DNA of 64,000 nt from Nocardia kruczakiae NBRC 101016 (GTDB lineage: Bacteria; Actinomycetota; Actinomycetes; Mycobacteriales; Mycobacteriaceae): the NCBI RefSeq assembly GCF_001612965.1, contig NZ_BDBL01000020.1:1-64000 (forward strand). Reading direction: 5' to 3'. Position numbers and translations under genes: made by a program. Every line of letters starts with the position of its first letter. Position 1 is the first letter of the stretch. Positions 47,414 to 56,813 of this stretch are shown here, piece by piece. The notes under the pieces were generated by a model. The model saw nothing but the letters and a program-made list of their open reading frames with translations, was not told where the DNA came from and searched no databases.

Positions 47414-47523
47414 ATCCGCGCCGGTCAGGGCCCGTCGCGTGGTGGTTCAGGAGCGGGCTCGCCACCGAACGCGACTGACTGAGTGCCCCGCGGTGATCAG
47501 CGTGCGTATCGCAGCTGTCCGCG

Positions 47524-48669
47524 TCAGTCGTCGGCGGCGCCGAGGGTCCACGGATCGGTACGGAGAGTGCTGACCCGGGTCTCCACTCCCGGAAGAGCTT
47601 CCCGCACAATGCCTTCCGCTTGGCCGCACCAGGGGAATTCGCTGGCCCAATGGGCGACGTCGACGAGTGCGGGACCGCCCGCGCGCAGGTGTTCGTCGGC
47701 GGGATGGTGGCGCAGGTCGGCGGTGACGTAGGCGTCGACGCCGAGCTTCGCGACCGTGCCCAGGAAGGAATCGCCGGCTCCGCCGCATACCGCGACCGTG
47801 CGGATCTCACGGTCGGGATCGCCGGCCGCCCGCACACCCCACGCGGTGCCGGGCAGGGCGGCGCGCACGCGAGCGGTGAAGGCGCGCAACGTTTCCGGTT
47901 CCGGCAGGGTGCCGATGCGCCCGAGGCCCTGCGCCGAAGGCAGCGCCGCGCGTTCGGTGACGTCGAAGGCCGGTTCCTCGTAGGGGTGGGCGGCACGCAG
48001 CGCGGCCAGCACCGCGGCGCGGGCCGACGGCGGTGCCACCACCTCGACACGGTCCTCCTCGACGAATTCCAGGTCGCCGACCTGCCCGATCGCCGGATTC
48101 GCCCCCGCCATCGGCCGGAACTGCCCCGTTCCCGGCACCCGCCAGCCGCATTCGCGATAGAACCCGGCGCCGCCCGCGCCCGCCTCGAACATCGCCGCCA
48201 GCACCGCGTCGGTGTGCGCGCGCGGAATGAACACCACCCAGGTGTCCACCGGCGCCACCGATTTCTGTTCCAGCGGCCCGGTCACCGTCAGCCCGAGCGT
48301 GTGGGCGAGGGCATCCGACACTCCGGGATCGGCCGAATCGGCGTTGGTGTGCGCGGTGAACAACGCACAGTCGTTGCGGATCAGCCGATGCAGCAACGCA
48401 CCCTTCGGGGTACTCGCGGCCACGGTGTCGACACCGCGCAACAGCAACGGGTGGTGCACGACCAAAGCCTGTGCGCCCCAATCGATCGCCTGGTCGACGA
48501 CGGCGGCGGTGGCGTCGACCGCGAACAGCACCCGCGAGACGGAGGCCGCGGGATCACCACAGACCAGCCCCACCGAATCCCAGGACTCCGCCAGCCGAGG
48601 CGGATACGCGCCGTCGAGGACATCGATCAAGTCCTTCAGCGTCACAACAGAATTCGTCGCTGTCACCAC
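47524..48669 (-). CDS. Nif3-like dinuclear metal centre hexameric protein (Rv2230c-like)
   Basis: A 381-residue member of the Nif3/YbgI family, which forms hexamers with a dinuclear metal site. The N-terminal lobe has [24 protein letters not shown] and [25 protein letters not shown]; the insert with [19 protein letters not shown] and [16 protein letters not shown] is of the longer type; the C-terminal lobe has [27 protein letters not shown] and [12 protein letters not shown]. Metal ligands are the His and Asp/Glu residues of these blocks. Function is unresolved in the family; GTP cyclohydrolase type links are debated. Confidence 0.92.
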   Translation of the reverse strand: MVTATNSVVTLKDLIDVLDGAYPPRLAESWDSVGLVCGDPAASVSRVLFAVDATAAVVDQAIDWGAQALVVHHPLLLRGVDTVAASTPKGALLHRLIRNDCALFTAHTNADSADPGVSDALAHTLGLTVTGPLEQKSVAPVDTWVVFIPRAHTDAVLAAMFEAGAGGAGFYRECGWRVPGTGQFRPMAGANPAIGQVGDLEFVEEDRVEVVAPPSARAAVLAALRAAHPYEEPAFDVTERAALPSAQGLGRIGTLPEPETLRAFTARVRAALPGTAWGVRAAGDPDREIRTVAVCGGAGDSFLGTVAKLGVDAYVTADLRHHPADEHLRAGGPALVDVAHWASEFPWCGQAEGIVREALPGVETRVSTLRTDPWTLGAADD

Positions 48670-48769
48670 CGCACCTCCACCGTTTCGCCGTTCCGGTCAT
48701 TATCCACGCCGATGCCGCCTGCCGGGCCGGACCGCGCCGCGAGCCACCTGGTCGCCTGGGCGCCGATCC

Positions 48770-50002
48770 TCACAGCCCGACGGCCTCGATCGCGGCGATC
48801 AGACGTTCCACGGCGGCGTGGTCGCGGACCGCCAGGCGCAGAAATTCGGTGCCGAGCCCCGGGAAGGTGTCACCCCGGCGGACACCGATGTTCTTGTCCG
48901 CCAGGTGTTTCCGCAGCAACTCGCCGTCGGGCACGCGGATCAGCAGGAAGGGGCCGGCGGCCGGTTCGTGCACGTCGATACCGAGGGCGCGCAGGCGGGG
49001 AATCATCGCCTCCCGCTCGGCCACGATCCGGGCCGCACTCGCCTCGGCCTGCGCGATCGCATGCGCTTCGCAGGTCGCCGCGATCGCCTCGAGCTGCAAC
49101 GTACCGAGGGGCCAATGCGCGCGACCGTGGTTCAACCGGGCCAGCAGCGCGGACGGGCCCAGCAGATATCCGCACCGCAACCCGGCCAGCGCCCAGGTCT
49201 TGGTCAGGCTGCGCAAGACCAGGACATCCGGATAGGACCGTTCCGCAAGCGATTCCGGTTCGCCCGGTACCGCATCGGCGAACGCCTCGTCGACCACCAC
49301 GATGCGACCGGGCCGCCGCAGCGATTCGATCGCGGCGCGAGGATGCAGCACCGAGGTCGGATTGGTGGGATTACCGAGCACCACCAGATCGGCGTCCTCG
49401 GGGACCAGCGCCCCGGCCAGCTCGTAGGGCGGCGCCAGCACCACCCGCACCACCGGAACATCCGCCTCGCGCAGCGCGAGTTCCGGTTCGGTGAAGGACG
49501 GATGGATGACGGCCGCCAGCCGAGACCCCAGCCGCGGCAACAGCGCGAACCCCTCCGCGGCCCCGGCCAGCAGCAACACCTCTTCCGCCGCGCGCCCGTG
49601 CCGTGCCGCGACGATCGCGCGCACCGCCTCGGCCTCCGCCTCGGACGGATACCGCCCCAGTTCCGGCAATCGCGCCGCCAGCCGCCGCAACAACCACTCC
49701 GGGGGCGCGTCGCCGCGCACATTCACCGCGAAGTCGAGCATCCCCACCCGCACATCGCGGTCCCCGTGGTGGCGCAGCGCCGAACGATCGACCTGCAAAC
49801 CACCGAATTCAGCACCGCCGGACACCGCACCGTCGTGCAACGCACCCCCGGGCTCCCGCACGCGGTCGTCGCGCACGGCAGAACCCGCACGCGTCGCATC
49901 TGCCTCGGCTGCGCGTCCGTCCCGACGGGTATCGCTCGGGCGGTCCGGGCCTCGGTGCGACCGCGTGCCGGCGGTCGTGGGGGTGTCCTCGGGCACAGCC
50001 AC
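48770..50002 (-). CDS. cobC: CobC-like PLP-dependent aminotransferase (Rv2231c-like)
   Basis: A 410-residue fold-type I PLP enzyme of the CobC/threonine-phosphate decarboxylase group. It shows RVGMLDFAVNVRGDAPPEWL, VLGNPTNPTSVLHP, VVDEAFADAVP, and the PLP Lys in VLRSLTKTWALAGLRCGYLLG. In cobalamin synthesis the group makes aminopropanol phosphate. Residues 1-66 are low-complexity and Arg/Asp-rich, so the true start may be further in, near residue 67-88. The cobD gene is close by on the same strand, which supports a cobalamin role. Confidence 0.85.
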   Translation of the reverse strand: MAVPEDTPTTAGTRSHRGPDRPSDTRRDGRAAEADATRAGSAVRDDRVREPGGALHDGAVSGGAEFGGLQVDRSALRHHGDRDVRVGMLDFAVNVRGDAPPEWLLRRLAARLPELGRYPSEAEAEAVRAIVAARHGRAAEEVLLLAGAAEGFALLPRLGSRLAAVIHPSFTEPELALREADVPVVRVVLAPPYELAGALVPEDADLVVLGNPTNPTSVLHPRAAIESLRRPGRIVVVDEAFADAVPGEPESLAERSYPDVLVLRSLTKTWALAGLRCGYLLGPSALLARLNHGRAHWPLGTLQLEAIAATCEAHAIAQAEASAARIVAEREAMIPRLRALGIDVHEPAAGPFLLIRVPDGELLRKHLADKNIGVRRGDTFPGLGTEFLRLAVRDHAAVERLIAAIEAVGL

Positions 50003-50048
50003 CTACCCTACGTGGCCGCCGCCCGCACCGACCGGCCACAATGGGTGC

Positions 50049-50543
50049 GTGGGCGAGCTGCATGTGACCTTCATCTGCACCGGCAATATCTGCCGGTCGC
50101 CGATGGCCGAAAAGATCTTCGCCGCGCATCTGGAACGAGCCGGACTGGCCGATCGGGTGCGCGTGAGCAGCGCCGGCACCACCGCCTGGCATGTCGGCTC
50201 GGACGCCGACCCGCGCACGACCGCCCTGCTCACCCGGCACGGATATCCGATCGGGCACGTCTCGGCCATGATCGGGCCCGATCATCTCGACGCCGATCTG
50301 CTGATCGCCCTGGATTCCGACCACGACCGGGAACTGACCCGGCTGCGGATTCCGGAAGCGCGGCGGCGACTGCTGCGCAGCTTCGACCCCGGCGCCGACG
50401 ATCACGACGTGCCCGATCCCTACTACGGCGACGACACCGATTTCGAGCTCGTGCGCGAACAGATCGAGGCGGCCGTCCCGGCGCTGCTGGCCTGGGTGCG
50501 CGAACAACTCGGCGAACCCGCGACGACCGGACCGCGACAATGA
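50049..50543 (+). CDS. ptpA: Low-molecular-weight protein tyrosine phosphatase
   Basis: A 164-residue LMW phosphatase. The P-loop CTGNICRS has nucleophile C10 and R16 (C-x5-R-S), and the general acid is D123 in DPYYGDD. The start is GTG 50049, placing the P-loop near the N-terminus as in the family. In M. tuberculosis PtpA is secreted into the macrophage and is phosphorylated by PtkA, encoded just before it. Here no ptkA-like gene precedes it. Its stop overlaps the SURF1 gene (ATGA). Confidence 0.93.
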   Translation: MGELHVTFICTGNICRSPMAEKIFAAHLERAGLADRVRVSSAGTTAWHVGSDADPRTTALLTRHGYPIGHVSAMIGPDHLDADLLIALDSDHDRELTRLRIPEARRRLLRSFDPGADDHDVPDPYYGDDTDFELVREQIEAAVPALLAWVREQLGEPATTGPRQ

Positions 50544-51565
50544 GCATCCTGCGCCGGCTCACGTTCCTCCTGCGGCCCAGCTGGGCGATTCTGGCGGTCG
50601 TCGTGGTCGCGTTCGCCTATCTGTGTTTCACCGTGCTCGCGCCCTGGCAGCTGGGCAAGAACACCTCGACGTCGCATCGCAACAACCTGATCGCGGCCTC
50701 GGTGAACGCCGACCCGGTTCCGGCGAAGAATCTGCTGAACACCGGCGAGGGCACACCACCGGCCGGGACGAATCCGGCCGACACCGAATGGCGGCGGGTC
50801 ATCGCCACCGGTAGCTATGTGCCGAATTCGATGGTGGTCGAGCGTTTGCAGCGGCTCAACGATCAGCCCGCCTACGGGGTGCTGGCCGCGTTCCGGCTCG
50901 ACGACGGCCGGGTCGTGCTGGTCGATCGCGGCCTGATCGCGGCGGTGAACGGCTCGGATCTGCCGATGATCGCGGAACCGCCGTCGGGTCCGCAGCACAT
51001 CGAGGGACGGGTGCGCAGATCCGAGGGCGTCGTCCCCGGCAAGGATCCGATGGTCCGCGACGGCCTGCGTCAGGTGTACTCGGTCGACACCGCTGCGCTC
51101 TCCACCGTCCTCGGCACGCCGCTGACCGGCTTCGCCACCGGTGAGCACGGCGGCTATCTGCAGTTGGACGCGGGCCAGCCCGGCGCCTTCACCCCGGAAG
51201 CGCTCCCCCAGCTCGACGCGGGCCCGTATCTGTCCTACGGCCTGCAGTGGATCGCGTTCGGTGTCATGGCCCCGCTCGGCCTCGGCTACTTCGTCTACGC
51301 CGAACTCCGTGAACGCCGCCGCGACCGTGCCGCTGCCGCGGCGGCCACGGCCACTCCGAGTGACCAGGTTCCGGCGATGAGCACCGCCGGATCGCACGCC
51401 GAATCGGCAAGCACCGCAACCGAAGACACGAGCACCGGTCCGGCCGTCCCTTCGGACCCGGCTCCGACGCAAGCCGAGACGACGCCCGCATCCGACGAAT
51501 CACCGGCGAAACCACGTACCACCGCGGACCGCCTCGCCGACCGCTACGGCAACGGCCGCCGCTGA
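50540..51565 (+). CDS. SURF1-family cytochrome oxidase biogenesis protein
   Basis: A 341-residue SURF1 protein that helps assemble cytochrome c oxidase, probably heme a insertion. An N-terminal transmembrane helix (about 14-34, AILAVVVVAFAYLCFTVLAPWQLG), the conserved ITATGSYVP-like VIATGSYVPN, VLVDRGLI, and a second helix (about 235-255, SYGLQWIAFGVMAPLGLGYFVY) are present. A Ser/Thr/Ala/Pro tail of about 75 residues follows and is unusual. The ATG overlaps the ptpA stop. Homologue of Rv2235. Confidence 0.9.
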   Translation: MSILRRLTFLLRPSWAILAVVVVAFAYLCFTVLAPWQLGKNTSTSHRNNLIAASVNADPVPAKNLLNTGEGTPPAGTNPADTEWRRVIATGSYVPNSMVVERLQRLNDQPAYGVLAAFRLDDGRVVLVDRGLIAAVNGSDLPMIAEPPSGPQHIEGRVRRSEGVVPGKDPMVRDGLRQVYSVDTAALSTVLGTPLTGFATGEHGGYLQLDAGQPGAFTPEALPQLDAGPYLSYGLQWIAFGVMAPLGLGYFVYAELRERRRDRAAAAAATATPSDQVPAMSTAGSHAESASTATEDTSTGPAVPSDPAPTQAETTPASDESPAKPRTTADRLADRYGNGRR

Positions 51566-51609
51566 CCGCGAAGGTGGTCCGGGACCGGCAACACCTGGAC
51601 ACCGCGGCC

Positions 51610-52701
51610 CTACTCCGGCAATTCGGCCCGAACCGACCGGCGGCGGCAGAACGCATACGCAGCCGCTGCCACCGCGGCCGCCAGCTGCACTCCGTTCGAC
51701 AATCGCACCGCTCGCCGCAGATCGGGTACCTGCGGAGTCCGCCCGCTGCCCAGCACCGGCCGCATCTCGATCCCGTGCCGGTACTCGGTCCGCCCGCCCA
51801 GCGCGACGCCCAGCGCACCGGCCATCGTGGCTTCGGCGACGCCCGCATTGGGGCTCGGATGTGATCCGGCGTCGCGGCGCCACGCCCGCCACGCATCGCC
51901 GGGCCGGCCGCCTGCCAGCGGTGCGAGCGCGACGGTCAGCGCACCGCTCACCCGCGCGGGCAGCAGATTCGCGAGATCGTCGACCCGCGCGGCGGCCCAG
52001 CCGAAGTTGCGGTACCGCTCGTTGCGATAGCCGACCATCGCGTCGAGGGTGTTGATCGCGCGGTAGCCCAAGATGCCGGGCACACCCGCGATCGCACCCC
52101 ACACCAGCGGCGCGACGGTGGCGTCGGAGGTGTTCTCGGCGATGGATTCGACTGCGGCACGGGCCAATCCGTCGGCATCGAGCACCTCGGGATCGCGTCC
52201 GCACAGCGAGGGCAGCACCTCCCGCGCACCGCTCAACTCGCCCGCCTCCAGCCGATCCGCCATATCGCGTCCGGTCCGGGCGAGCGTGGTGCCGCCGAGC
52301 GCGATCCATGTGCCGACCGCGGTGATCACGACGGTGCCGAGTCCCGCGCGCAGACCGGAGCGCCCCTGCGCTGCCCGAGGGGCGCTGCACCCGCCCCGCT
52401 TGCGCCCGGCCGCGACGCCTCTCCTCCGCCGATCCGACCCCGCCACCGCGCCGCGCCCACGGCTGCTTCCCGATTGCCGGCCGGCGATTTCCGCACCGGC
52501 ACTCAGCGCGACGACCCCGCCCACCAAGACGATCTCGTGCACGATCCCGGCGGCACGCGTATCGCGGTACCAGGGCGATTCCAGCGCGGCCGCCGCCGAC
52601 CCGAACAGCGCCACCGGATGCCCGCGCCGCGGATCTCCGAATATCCGATCCGCCGCGAATCCGATCAGCAGTCCCGCGGCCCGCGCCGTTCCATATCGCA
52701 C
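51610..52701 (-). CDS. cobD: Adenosylcobinamide-phosphate synthase
   Basis: A 363-residue integral membrane protein that attaches aminopropanol(phosphate) to adenosylcobyric acid in cobalamin synthesis. Blocks GFAADRIFGDPRRGHPVALFG, ESIAENTSDATVAPLVWGAIAGVPG, YRAINTLDAMVGYRN, FGWAAARVDDLANLLPAR and SPNAGVAEATMAGALGVALGG are present. Hydrophobic stretches fit about four to five membrane segments. The start at 52701 opens on the family motif. In mycobacteria (Rv2236c) it also follows the SURF1 gene. Confidence 0.93.
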   Translation of the reverse strand: MRYGTARAAGLLIGFAADRIFGDPRRGHPVALFGSAAAALESPWYRDTRAAGIVHEIVLVGGVVALSAGAEIAGRQSGSSRGRGAVAGSDRRRRGVAAGRKRGGCSAPRAAQGRSGLRAGLGTVVITAVGTWIALGGTTLARTGRDMADRLEAGELSGAREVLPSLCGRDPEVLDADGLARAAVESIAENTSDATVAPLVWGAIAGVPGILGYRAINTLDAMVGYRNERYRNFGWAAARVDDLANLLPARVSGALTVALAPLAGGRPGDAWRAWRRDAGSHPSPNAGVAEATMAGALGVALGGRTEYRHGIEMRPVLGSGRTPQVPDLRRAVRLSNGVQLAAAVAAAAYAFCRRRSVRAELPE

Positions 52702-52808
52702 CGGGCGAGACTATCGGCCGCCTCCGGCACCCCGATGTCACACTCGGCACGGCGGCATCGTCACCATAGGGAAGCATCCGGGCGGTGGGCCCGCACGGCG
52801 AGACGAGG

Positions 52809-53738
52809 ATGGCACCTGTGACGACCGGACACGACGATATCGACCAGACCGAACTGGCACGCCGGTTCGAGGAGCACCGCCAGTATCTGCGCCGGGTGGC
52901 CTACAGCACGCTGGGCAGCCTCAGCGATGCCGACGACGTCGTGCAGGAGGCGTGGCTGCGGCTGCAACGCTGGTACGAAACCCGTTCTCCCGGTGATCGA
53001 ATCGACAATCTGCGGGCCTGGCTGACCACCGTCACCGGCCGCCTCGCCCTGGACCAGCTGGGTTCGGCCCGGGCGCGCCGCGAACAGTACGTCGGCGAAT
53101 GGCTGCCCGAACCGGAGGTCACCAGCTGGGACGATCCGGCCGACCGCGTCTCGCAGGACGAGCGCGTCACCACCGCCCTGCTGGTGGTCCTCGAATCGCT
53201 CTCGCCCGCCGAACGCACCGCGTTCGTACTGCAGGACATCTTCGGCATGACCGGTCCCGAGGTCGCCGACGTGGTCGGCCGTACTCCGGCCGCGGTCCGC
53301 CAACTCGCCTCCCGCGCCCGCAAGCACGTCGAGGACGGCACCCCGCGCTTCCCGGCGTCTCGCGACGAACACGAGCGGGTGGTCTCGGCCTTCTCGACGG
53401 CGTGGCGGTCCGGCGATCTGAGCGGCCTGCTCGGTGTGCTCGACGAGAACGTCACCCTGACCGCCGACGGTGGCGGCCGCGTGCCGGCGATCCGGCAGCC
53501 GGTGCAGGGCGCCGAGCTGGTGGCCAAGCTGTACTTCGGCTGGTACCGCGCCGGAACCGGTGCGTGGGCGCGCAAGGTCGCGGTCAACGGCCTGCCCGGC
53601 CTCATGGTGTTCGACGGCAACCACCTGGGAATCATGGCCTTCACCGTCGAAGAGGACCGCATCACCTCGATCGCGATCGTCCGCAACCCGGAGAAGCTGC
53701 ACGATCTGCCCGAGGGCGAACCGGATTGGACGATGTGA
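52809..53738 (+). CDS. ECF41-type (SigJ-like) RNA polymerase sigma factor
   Basis: About 309 residues from ATG 52809. Sigma region 2 (RRVAYSTLGSLSDADDVVQEAWLRLQRW) and region 4 (SPAERTAFVLQDIFGMTGPEVADVVGRTPAAVRQLASRARK) precede a SnoaL-like C-terminal domain (about 195-305). It carries the ECF41 markers DGGG(R)VPA and NPEKL, which in this group modulate sigma activity instead of a separate anti-sigma factor. A start at 52785 (GTG) is possible. ECF41 genes usually adjoin a carboxymuconolactone-decarboxylase or oxidoreductase gene; here the neighbours are cobD and ald. Confidence 0.9.
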   Translation: MAPVTTGHDDIDQTELARRFEEHRQYLRRVAYSTLGSLSDADDVVQEAWLRLQRWYETRSPGDRIDNLRAWLTTVTGRLALDQLGSARARREQYVGEWLPEPEVTSWDDPADRVSQDERVTTALLVVLESLSPAERTAFVLQDIFGMTGPEVADVVGRTPAAVRQLASRARKHVEDGTPRFPASRDEHERVVSAFSTAWRSGDLSGLLGVLDENVTLTADGGGRVPAIRQPVQGAELVAKLYFGWYRAGTGAWARKVAVNGLPGLMVFDGNHLGIMAFTVEEDRITSIAIVRNPEKLHDLPEGEPDWTM

Positions 53739-53765
53739 GGCCGTACTCGATCATGCGCGGCTCGA

Positions 53766-54884
53766 TCAGGGCCGCCACCTCGCGCCGTGACCGGCCCCGG
53801 CCAGGCCGTGTGCTCGCGCCACCGCGGCGGAATAGAGCTGTCCCGCATCGGCATTGAGCCCCGCCTCGAGCCCCGGGTCGGCCCGGCAGGCCTCCCGCCA
53901 GCCGAGATCGGCGATGGTCCGCACATACGGCAGGGTGGCGTTGGTCAACGCGACGGTGGCGGTGTGCGGGACCGCGCCGGGCATGTTCGCGACGCAGTAG
54001 AACAGCGAATTGCCCACGGCGAAGGTCGGTTCGGCATGGGTGGTGGGATGCGAGCTCTGGAAACAACCACCCTGGTCGATGGCGATATCGACCAGCACGG
54101 TTCCCGGCCGCATCCGCTGCACCAGGGTGTCCGGAACCAGTTGCGGCGCACGGGCTCCCGGTACCAGCACCGAACCGATCACCAGATCCGCGGCGACGAC
54201 GGCCCGCTCGATATCGGCGGCATTCGAGGCGAGAGGGGTGACGCGACCGGCGAACCGGACATCGAGTTCCCGCAATCGCACCGGATTGTTGTCGAGCACG
54301 ATCACGCGCGCGCCCATTCCGACCGCGACCGTCGCCGCACTCGTTCCGGCCACCCCGCCGCCGATCACCACCACTTCCGCCGGCCGCACCCCCGGCACAC
54401 CGCCCAGCAACACACCGGCGCCACCCTCGGGCGCCATCAAGTGGTAGGCGCCGACCTGCGGTGCGAGCTTGCCCGCGATCTCGCTCATCGGTGTCAGCAG
54501 CGGCAGCGATCCGTCGGGCCCGCGCACGGTTTCGTAGGCGATGGCGGTGATCCCGGAGGCCAGCACGGCGTCGGTGCATTTGCGGGAGGCCGCCAGGTGC
54601 AGGAAGGTGAACAGCACCTGCCCGGCGCGCATGTGTGAGTATTCGGGGCCGACCGGCTCTTTCACCTTCAACACCAGTTCCGCCTGGTCCCAGACCGCGT
54701 CGGCGGTGGCGGTGATGGTCGCCCCGGCGGCCACGTAATCGGCGTCGGTGAATCCGGACTCGAGTCCGGCGCCGGATTCGATCAGCACCCGATGACCGCG
54801 CCGGGTGAGTTCGACGGCGCCGGCCGGGGCGAGCGCGACCCGGCTCTCCTGCGGTTTGATCTCGCGCGGAACACCGATTCTCAT
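53766..54884 (-). CDS. ald: Alanine dehydrogenase
   Basis: A 372-residue enzyme that converts alanine to pyruvate and ammonia with NAD+. It begins MRIGVPREIKPQESRVALAP, and shows VLKVKEPVGPEYSHMRAGQVLFTFLHLA, the NAD site VVIGGGVAGTSAATVAVGMGA, IGSVLVPGARAPQLV and VDIAIDQGGCFQSSHPTTH. Its length matches the mycobacterial enzyme (371). The start is ATG 54884; frames to the right are not conserved. Convergent with the ECF41 sigma gene, 27 bases apart. Confidence 0.96.
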   Translation of the reverse strand: MRIGVPREIKPQESRVALAPAGAVELTRRGHRVLIESGAGLESGFTDADYVAAGATITATADAVWDQAELVLKVKEPVGPEYSHMRAGQVLFTFLHLAASRKCTDAVLASGITAIAYETVRGPDGSLPLLTPMSEIAGKLAPQVGAYHLMAPEGGAGVLLGGVPGVRPAEVVVIGGGVAGTSAATVAVGMGARVIVLDNNPVRLRELDVRFAGRVTPLASNAADIERAVVAADLVIGSVLVPGARAPQLVPDTLVQRMRPGTVLVDIAIDQGGCFQSSHPTTHAEPTFAVGNSLFYCVANMPGAVPHTATVALTNATLPYVRTIADLGWREACRADPGLEAGLNADAGQLYSAAVARAHGLAGAGHGARWRP

Positions 54885-54993
54885 ACCGCCATCGTGGCCC
54901 CGATCCGGGCGCGGCGCCATGATCATGTCGCGGTGATTCGCCGAACCGCAACCAATCGGCAATCGATCCGCGTCCGGCCGCCCGCCGTCCTCG

Positions 54994-55761
54994 TCACAGC
55001 GTGATCGACTCGCCGAGCGGCGGGATCCGAAGCTGCTTCTCCCGCCCGCCGTAGCCGAAGGTGCGTCGCAGATGATCGAGGGTCTCGGTGAAGTGCGCCC
55101 AGCCCTCGGCGTGTACCGGCACCACGACGGCGTCGCCGAGCGCCGCCGCCGCTGCCAGCGCGGTGCGCGCGTTGAGCGTGACGTCGCGATCCTCGAACCG
55201 GCCCACGTTCGCGGCGCCGACATTGAGCAGGGCGATGTCGATCCGGCCGAATCGCGCCACGATGCGCTCGACGTAGTCGACGGAGGCGTTGTCGCCGGAG
55301 ATGTACACCGTCGGCAGATCCTCGGCCTGCAATACGAACCCGGTGACCGTGCCGCTCAGCGCCTCGGCACCCTCCGGCCCGTGCAGTGCGGGTACCGCGG
55401 TGACGGTGACGGCGCCGATGCTCACCGACTCCCACACCGTCAGTCCCCGAACACCTTCCAGCCGTCCGGCCGCTTCCGGCGTGGACAGCACGGTCTCCAC
55501 GCCGGCCATGACGTCGCGCCCGGCCGGATCGAGGTTGTCGGGATGCTGATCATGCGAGAGCAGCACCACGTCCACCGGACCCACCCGATCCGCGGCGATT
55601 GCCGGTCCGGTCAGTTTGTGCAGGGTGAGCGCGCCGGCGGAGTAGTCGCCGGGTTCGTCGAAGGTCGGATCGGTCAGCCAGACCAGCCCGCCGTAGTTCA
55701 GCCGGACGGTGGGGCCGCCGATGTGCAGGAGTTCGACCGTGGTGGAGAGCGTGTTCGTCAT
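54994..55761 (-). CDS. Metallo-beta-lactamase-fold hydrolase (UlaG-like)
   Basis: A 255-residue protein of the UlaG-like beta-lactamase fold: TVELLHIGGPTVRLNYGGLVWLTDPTFDEP, VVLLSHDQHPDNLDPAG, VPALHGPEG, TVYISGDNASVDYVERI and VVVPVHAEGWAHFTE. The metal block reads HDQHPDNLD, which departs from canonical HxHxDH; the second ligand pair H..H and the Asp are kept. The start ATG 55761 diverges from the GlxA-type gene 71 bases away, so both may share control. Substrate unknown. Confidence 0.82.
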   Translation of the reverse strand: MTNTLSTTVELLHIGGPTVRLNYGGLVWLTDPTFDEPGDYSAGALTLHKLTGPAIAADRVGPVDVVLLSHDQHPDNLDPAGRDVMAGVETVLSTPEAAGRLEGVRGLTVWESVSIGAVTVTAVPALHGPEGAEALSGTVTGFVLQAEDLPTVYISGDNASVDYVERIVARFGRIDIALLNVGAANVGRFEDRDVTLNARTALAAAAALGDAVVVPVHAEGWAHFTETLDHLRRTFGYGGREKQLRIPPLGESITL

Positions 55762-55832
55762 GAGCACCAGCCTGTACCGCTCCGGCACGTTCGAACAGTG
55801 GCCCGCAGGCCATGCTTCGATAAGATCGGGCC

Positions 55833-56813
55833 ATGCATGTGGTCGCGGTGATCGCCTTCGACGGGATCAGCCCGTTTCATCTGTCCGTTCCCGGAATGGT
55901 GTTCGGGCGCATCGGCACCAGCGTGCAGCACAGCGCGCCCTACCAGGTGCTCACCTGCGCGGAAGTTCCCGGAATACTGAGCACCCCCGGCGATTTCGAC
56001 CTCGTCGTGCGCCACGGCCCCGAGGCGATCGACCGGGCGGAGACCGTGGTGATTCCCAGCTGGAATCCGGAACTTCCCGTGCCCGAGGTCATTTCGTCGG
56101 CCCTGTGGCGCGCGCACGACCGCGGTGCCCGCATCGTCGGATTGTGCCGCGGTTCCTGGGTCGTCGCCGCGACCGGTCTGGCCGACGGTCGCGAAGTCAC
56201 CACCCACTGGGGTCTGGCCGCGGCCCTGGCTCGCGCGTTTCCCGCGGTGACCGTACGCGCGGATCGGCTGTGGACCGACCTCGGCGATGTGGTCACGTCC
56301 GCGGGAGTCGCCGCGGCACTGGACTGTTGCCTGCACCTGGTGCGCGCCGACCACGGCGCCCGCGCCGCGACCGAACTCGCGCGCACGCTGGTCCTGGCGC
56401 CGTATCGCGCCGGGTCGCAGGCACAGTACATACCGCTCGCGGTGCCCGATGCCGACGACGACGATCCGATCGAACACGCGATGGTCTGGGCGCGAACACA
56501 TTTGGATCACCCGATCGATCTGGACGGCTGGGCCCGCACCGCCCTGATGTCGCGGCGCACCTTCACCCGCCGCTTCCGCGAACGCACCGGCTCCAGCCCG
56601 CAGCGCTGGCTGCTCGATCAGCGCATCGACCGCGCCCGGCTGCTGCTGGAATCCACCGACGACACGATGGACCGCATCGCCGCCGAGACCGGCCTGGGAA
56701 CGGCGATGAATCTGCGCCACCATTTCCACCGCACCCTCGGGCTGCCACCGGCCGCACATCGCGCCCAGTTCCGGGCCAGCTATGTTGACCTGCATGAGGA
56801 TCAAGCTGGGTGA
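55833..56813 (+). CDS. GlxA-type transcriptional regulator (DJ-1/PfpI + AraC)
   Basis: A 326-residue regulator. The N-terminal DJ-1/PfpI domain (about 1-185) has IAFDGISPFHLSVPGMVFG and the LCRGSW nucleophile-elbow Cys; the AraC-type double helix-turn-helix follows (about 225-320, with LDGWARTALMSRRTFTRRFRERTG and RIAAETGLGTAMNLRHHFHRTLG). The start at ATG 55833 has family sequence at once. It diverges from the beta-lactamase-fold gene, its likely target. Its last 20 bases overlap the gamma-carbonic anhydrase gene. Confidence 0.92.
   Translation: MHVVAVIAFDGISPFHLSVPGMVFGRIGTSVQHSAPYQVLTCAEVPGILSTPGDFDLVVRHGPEAIDRAETVVIPSWNPELPVPEVISSALWRAHDRGARIVGLCRGSWVVAATGLADGREVTTHWGLAAALARAFPAVTVRADRLWTDLGDVVTSAGVAAALDCCLHLVRADHGARAATELARTLVLAPYRAGSQAQYIPLAVPDADDDDPIEHAMVWARTHLDHPIDLDGWARTALMSRRTFTRRFRERTGSSPQRWLLDQRIDRARLLLESTDDTMDRIAAETGLGTAMNLRHHFHRTLGLPPAAHRAQFRASYVDLHEDQAG

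Noticed and set aside
47430..47480. Imperfect stem between the OsmC and Nif3 genes as a terminator
   Set aside because: The pairing needs a 2-base bulge and a long loop. It may terminate transcription, but the evidence is weak.
48212..50539. A long plus-strand open frame running into the SURF1 gene
   Set aside because: It lies antisense to the Nif3 and CobC genes and has no family sequence until the ATG at 50540, where the SURF1 protein starts.
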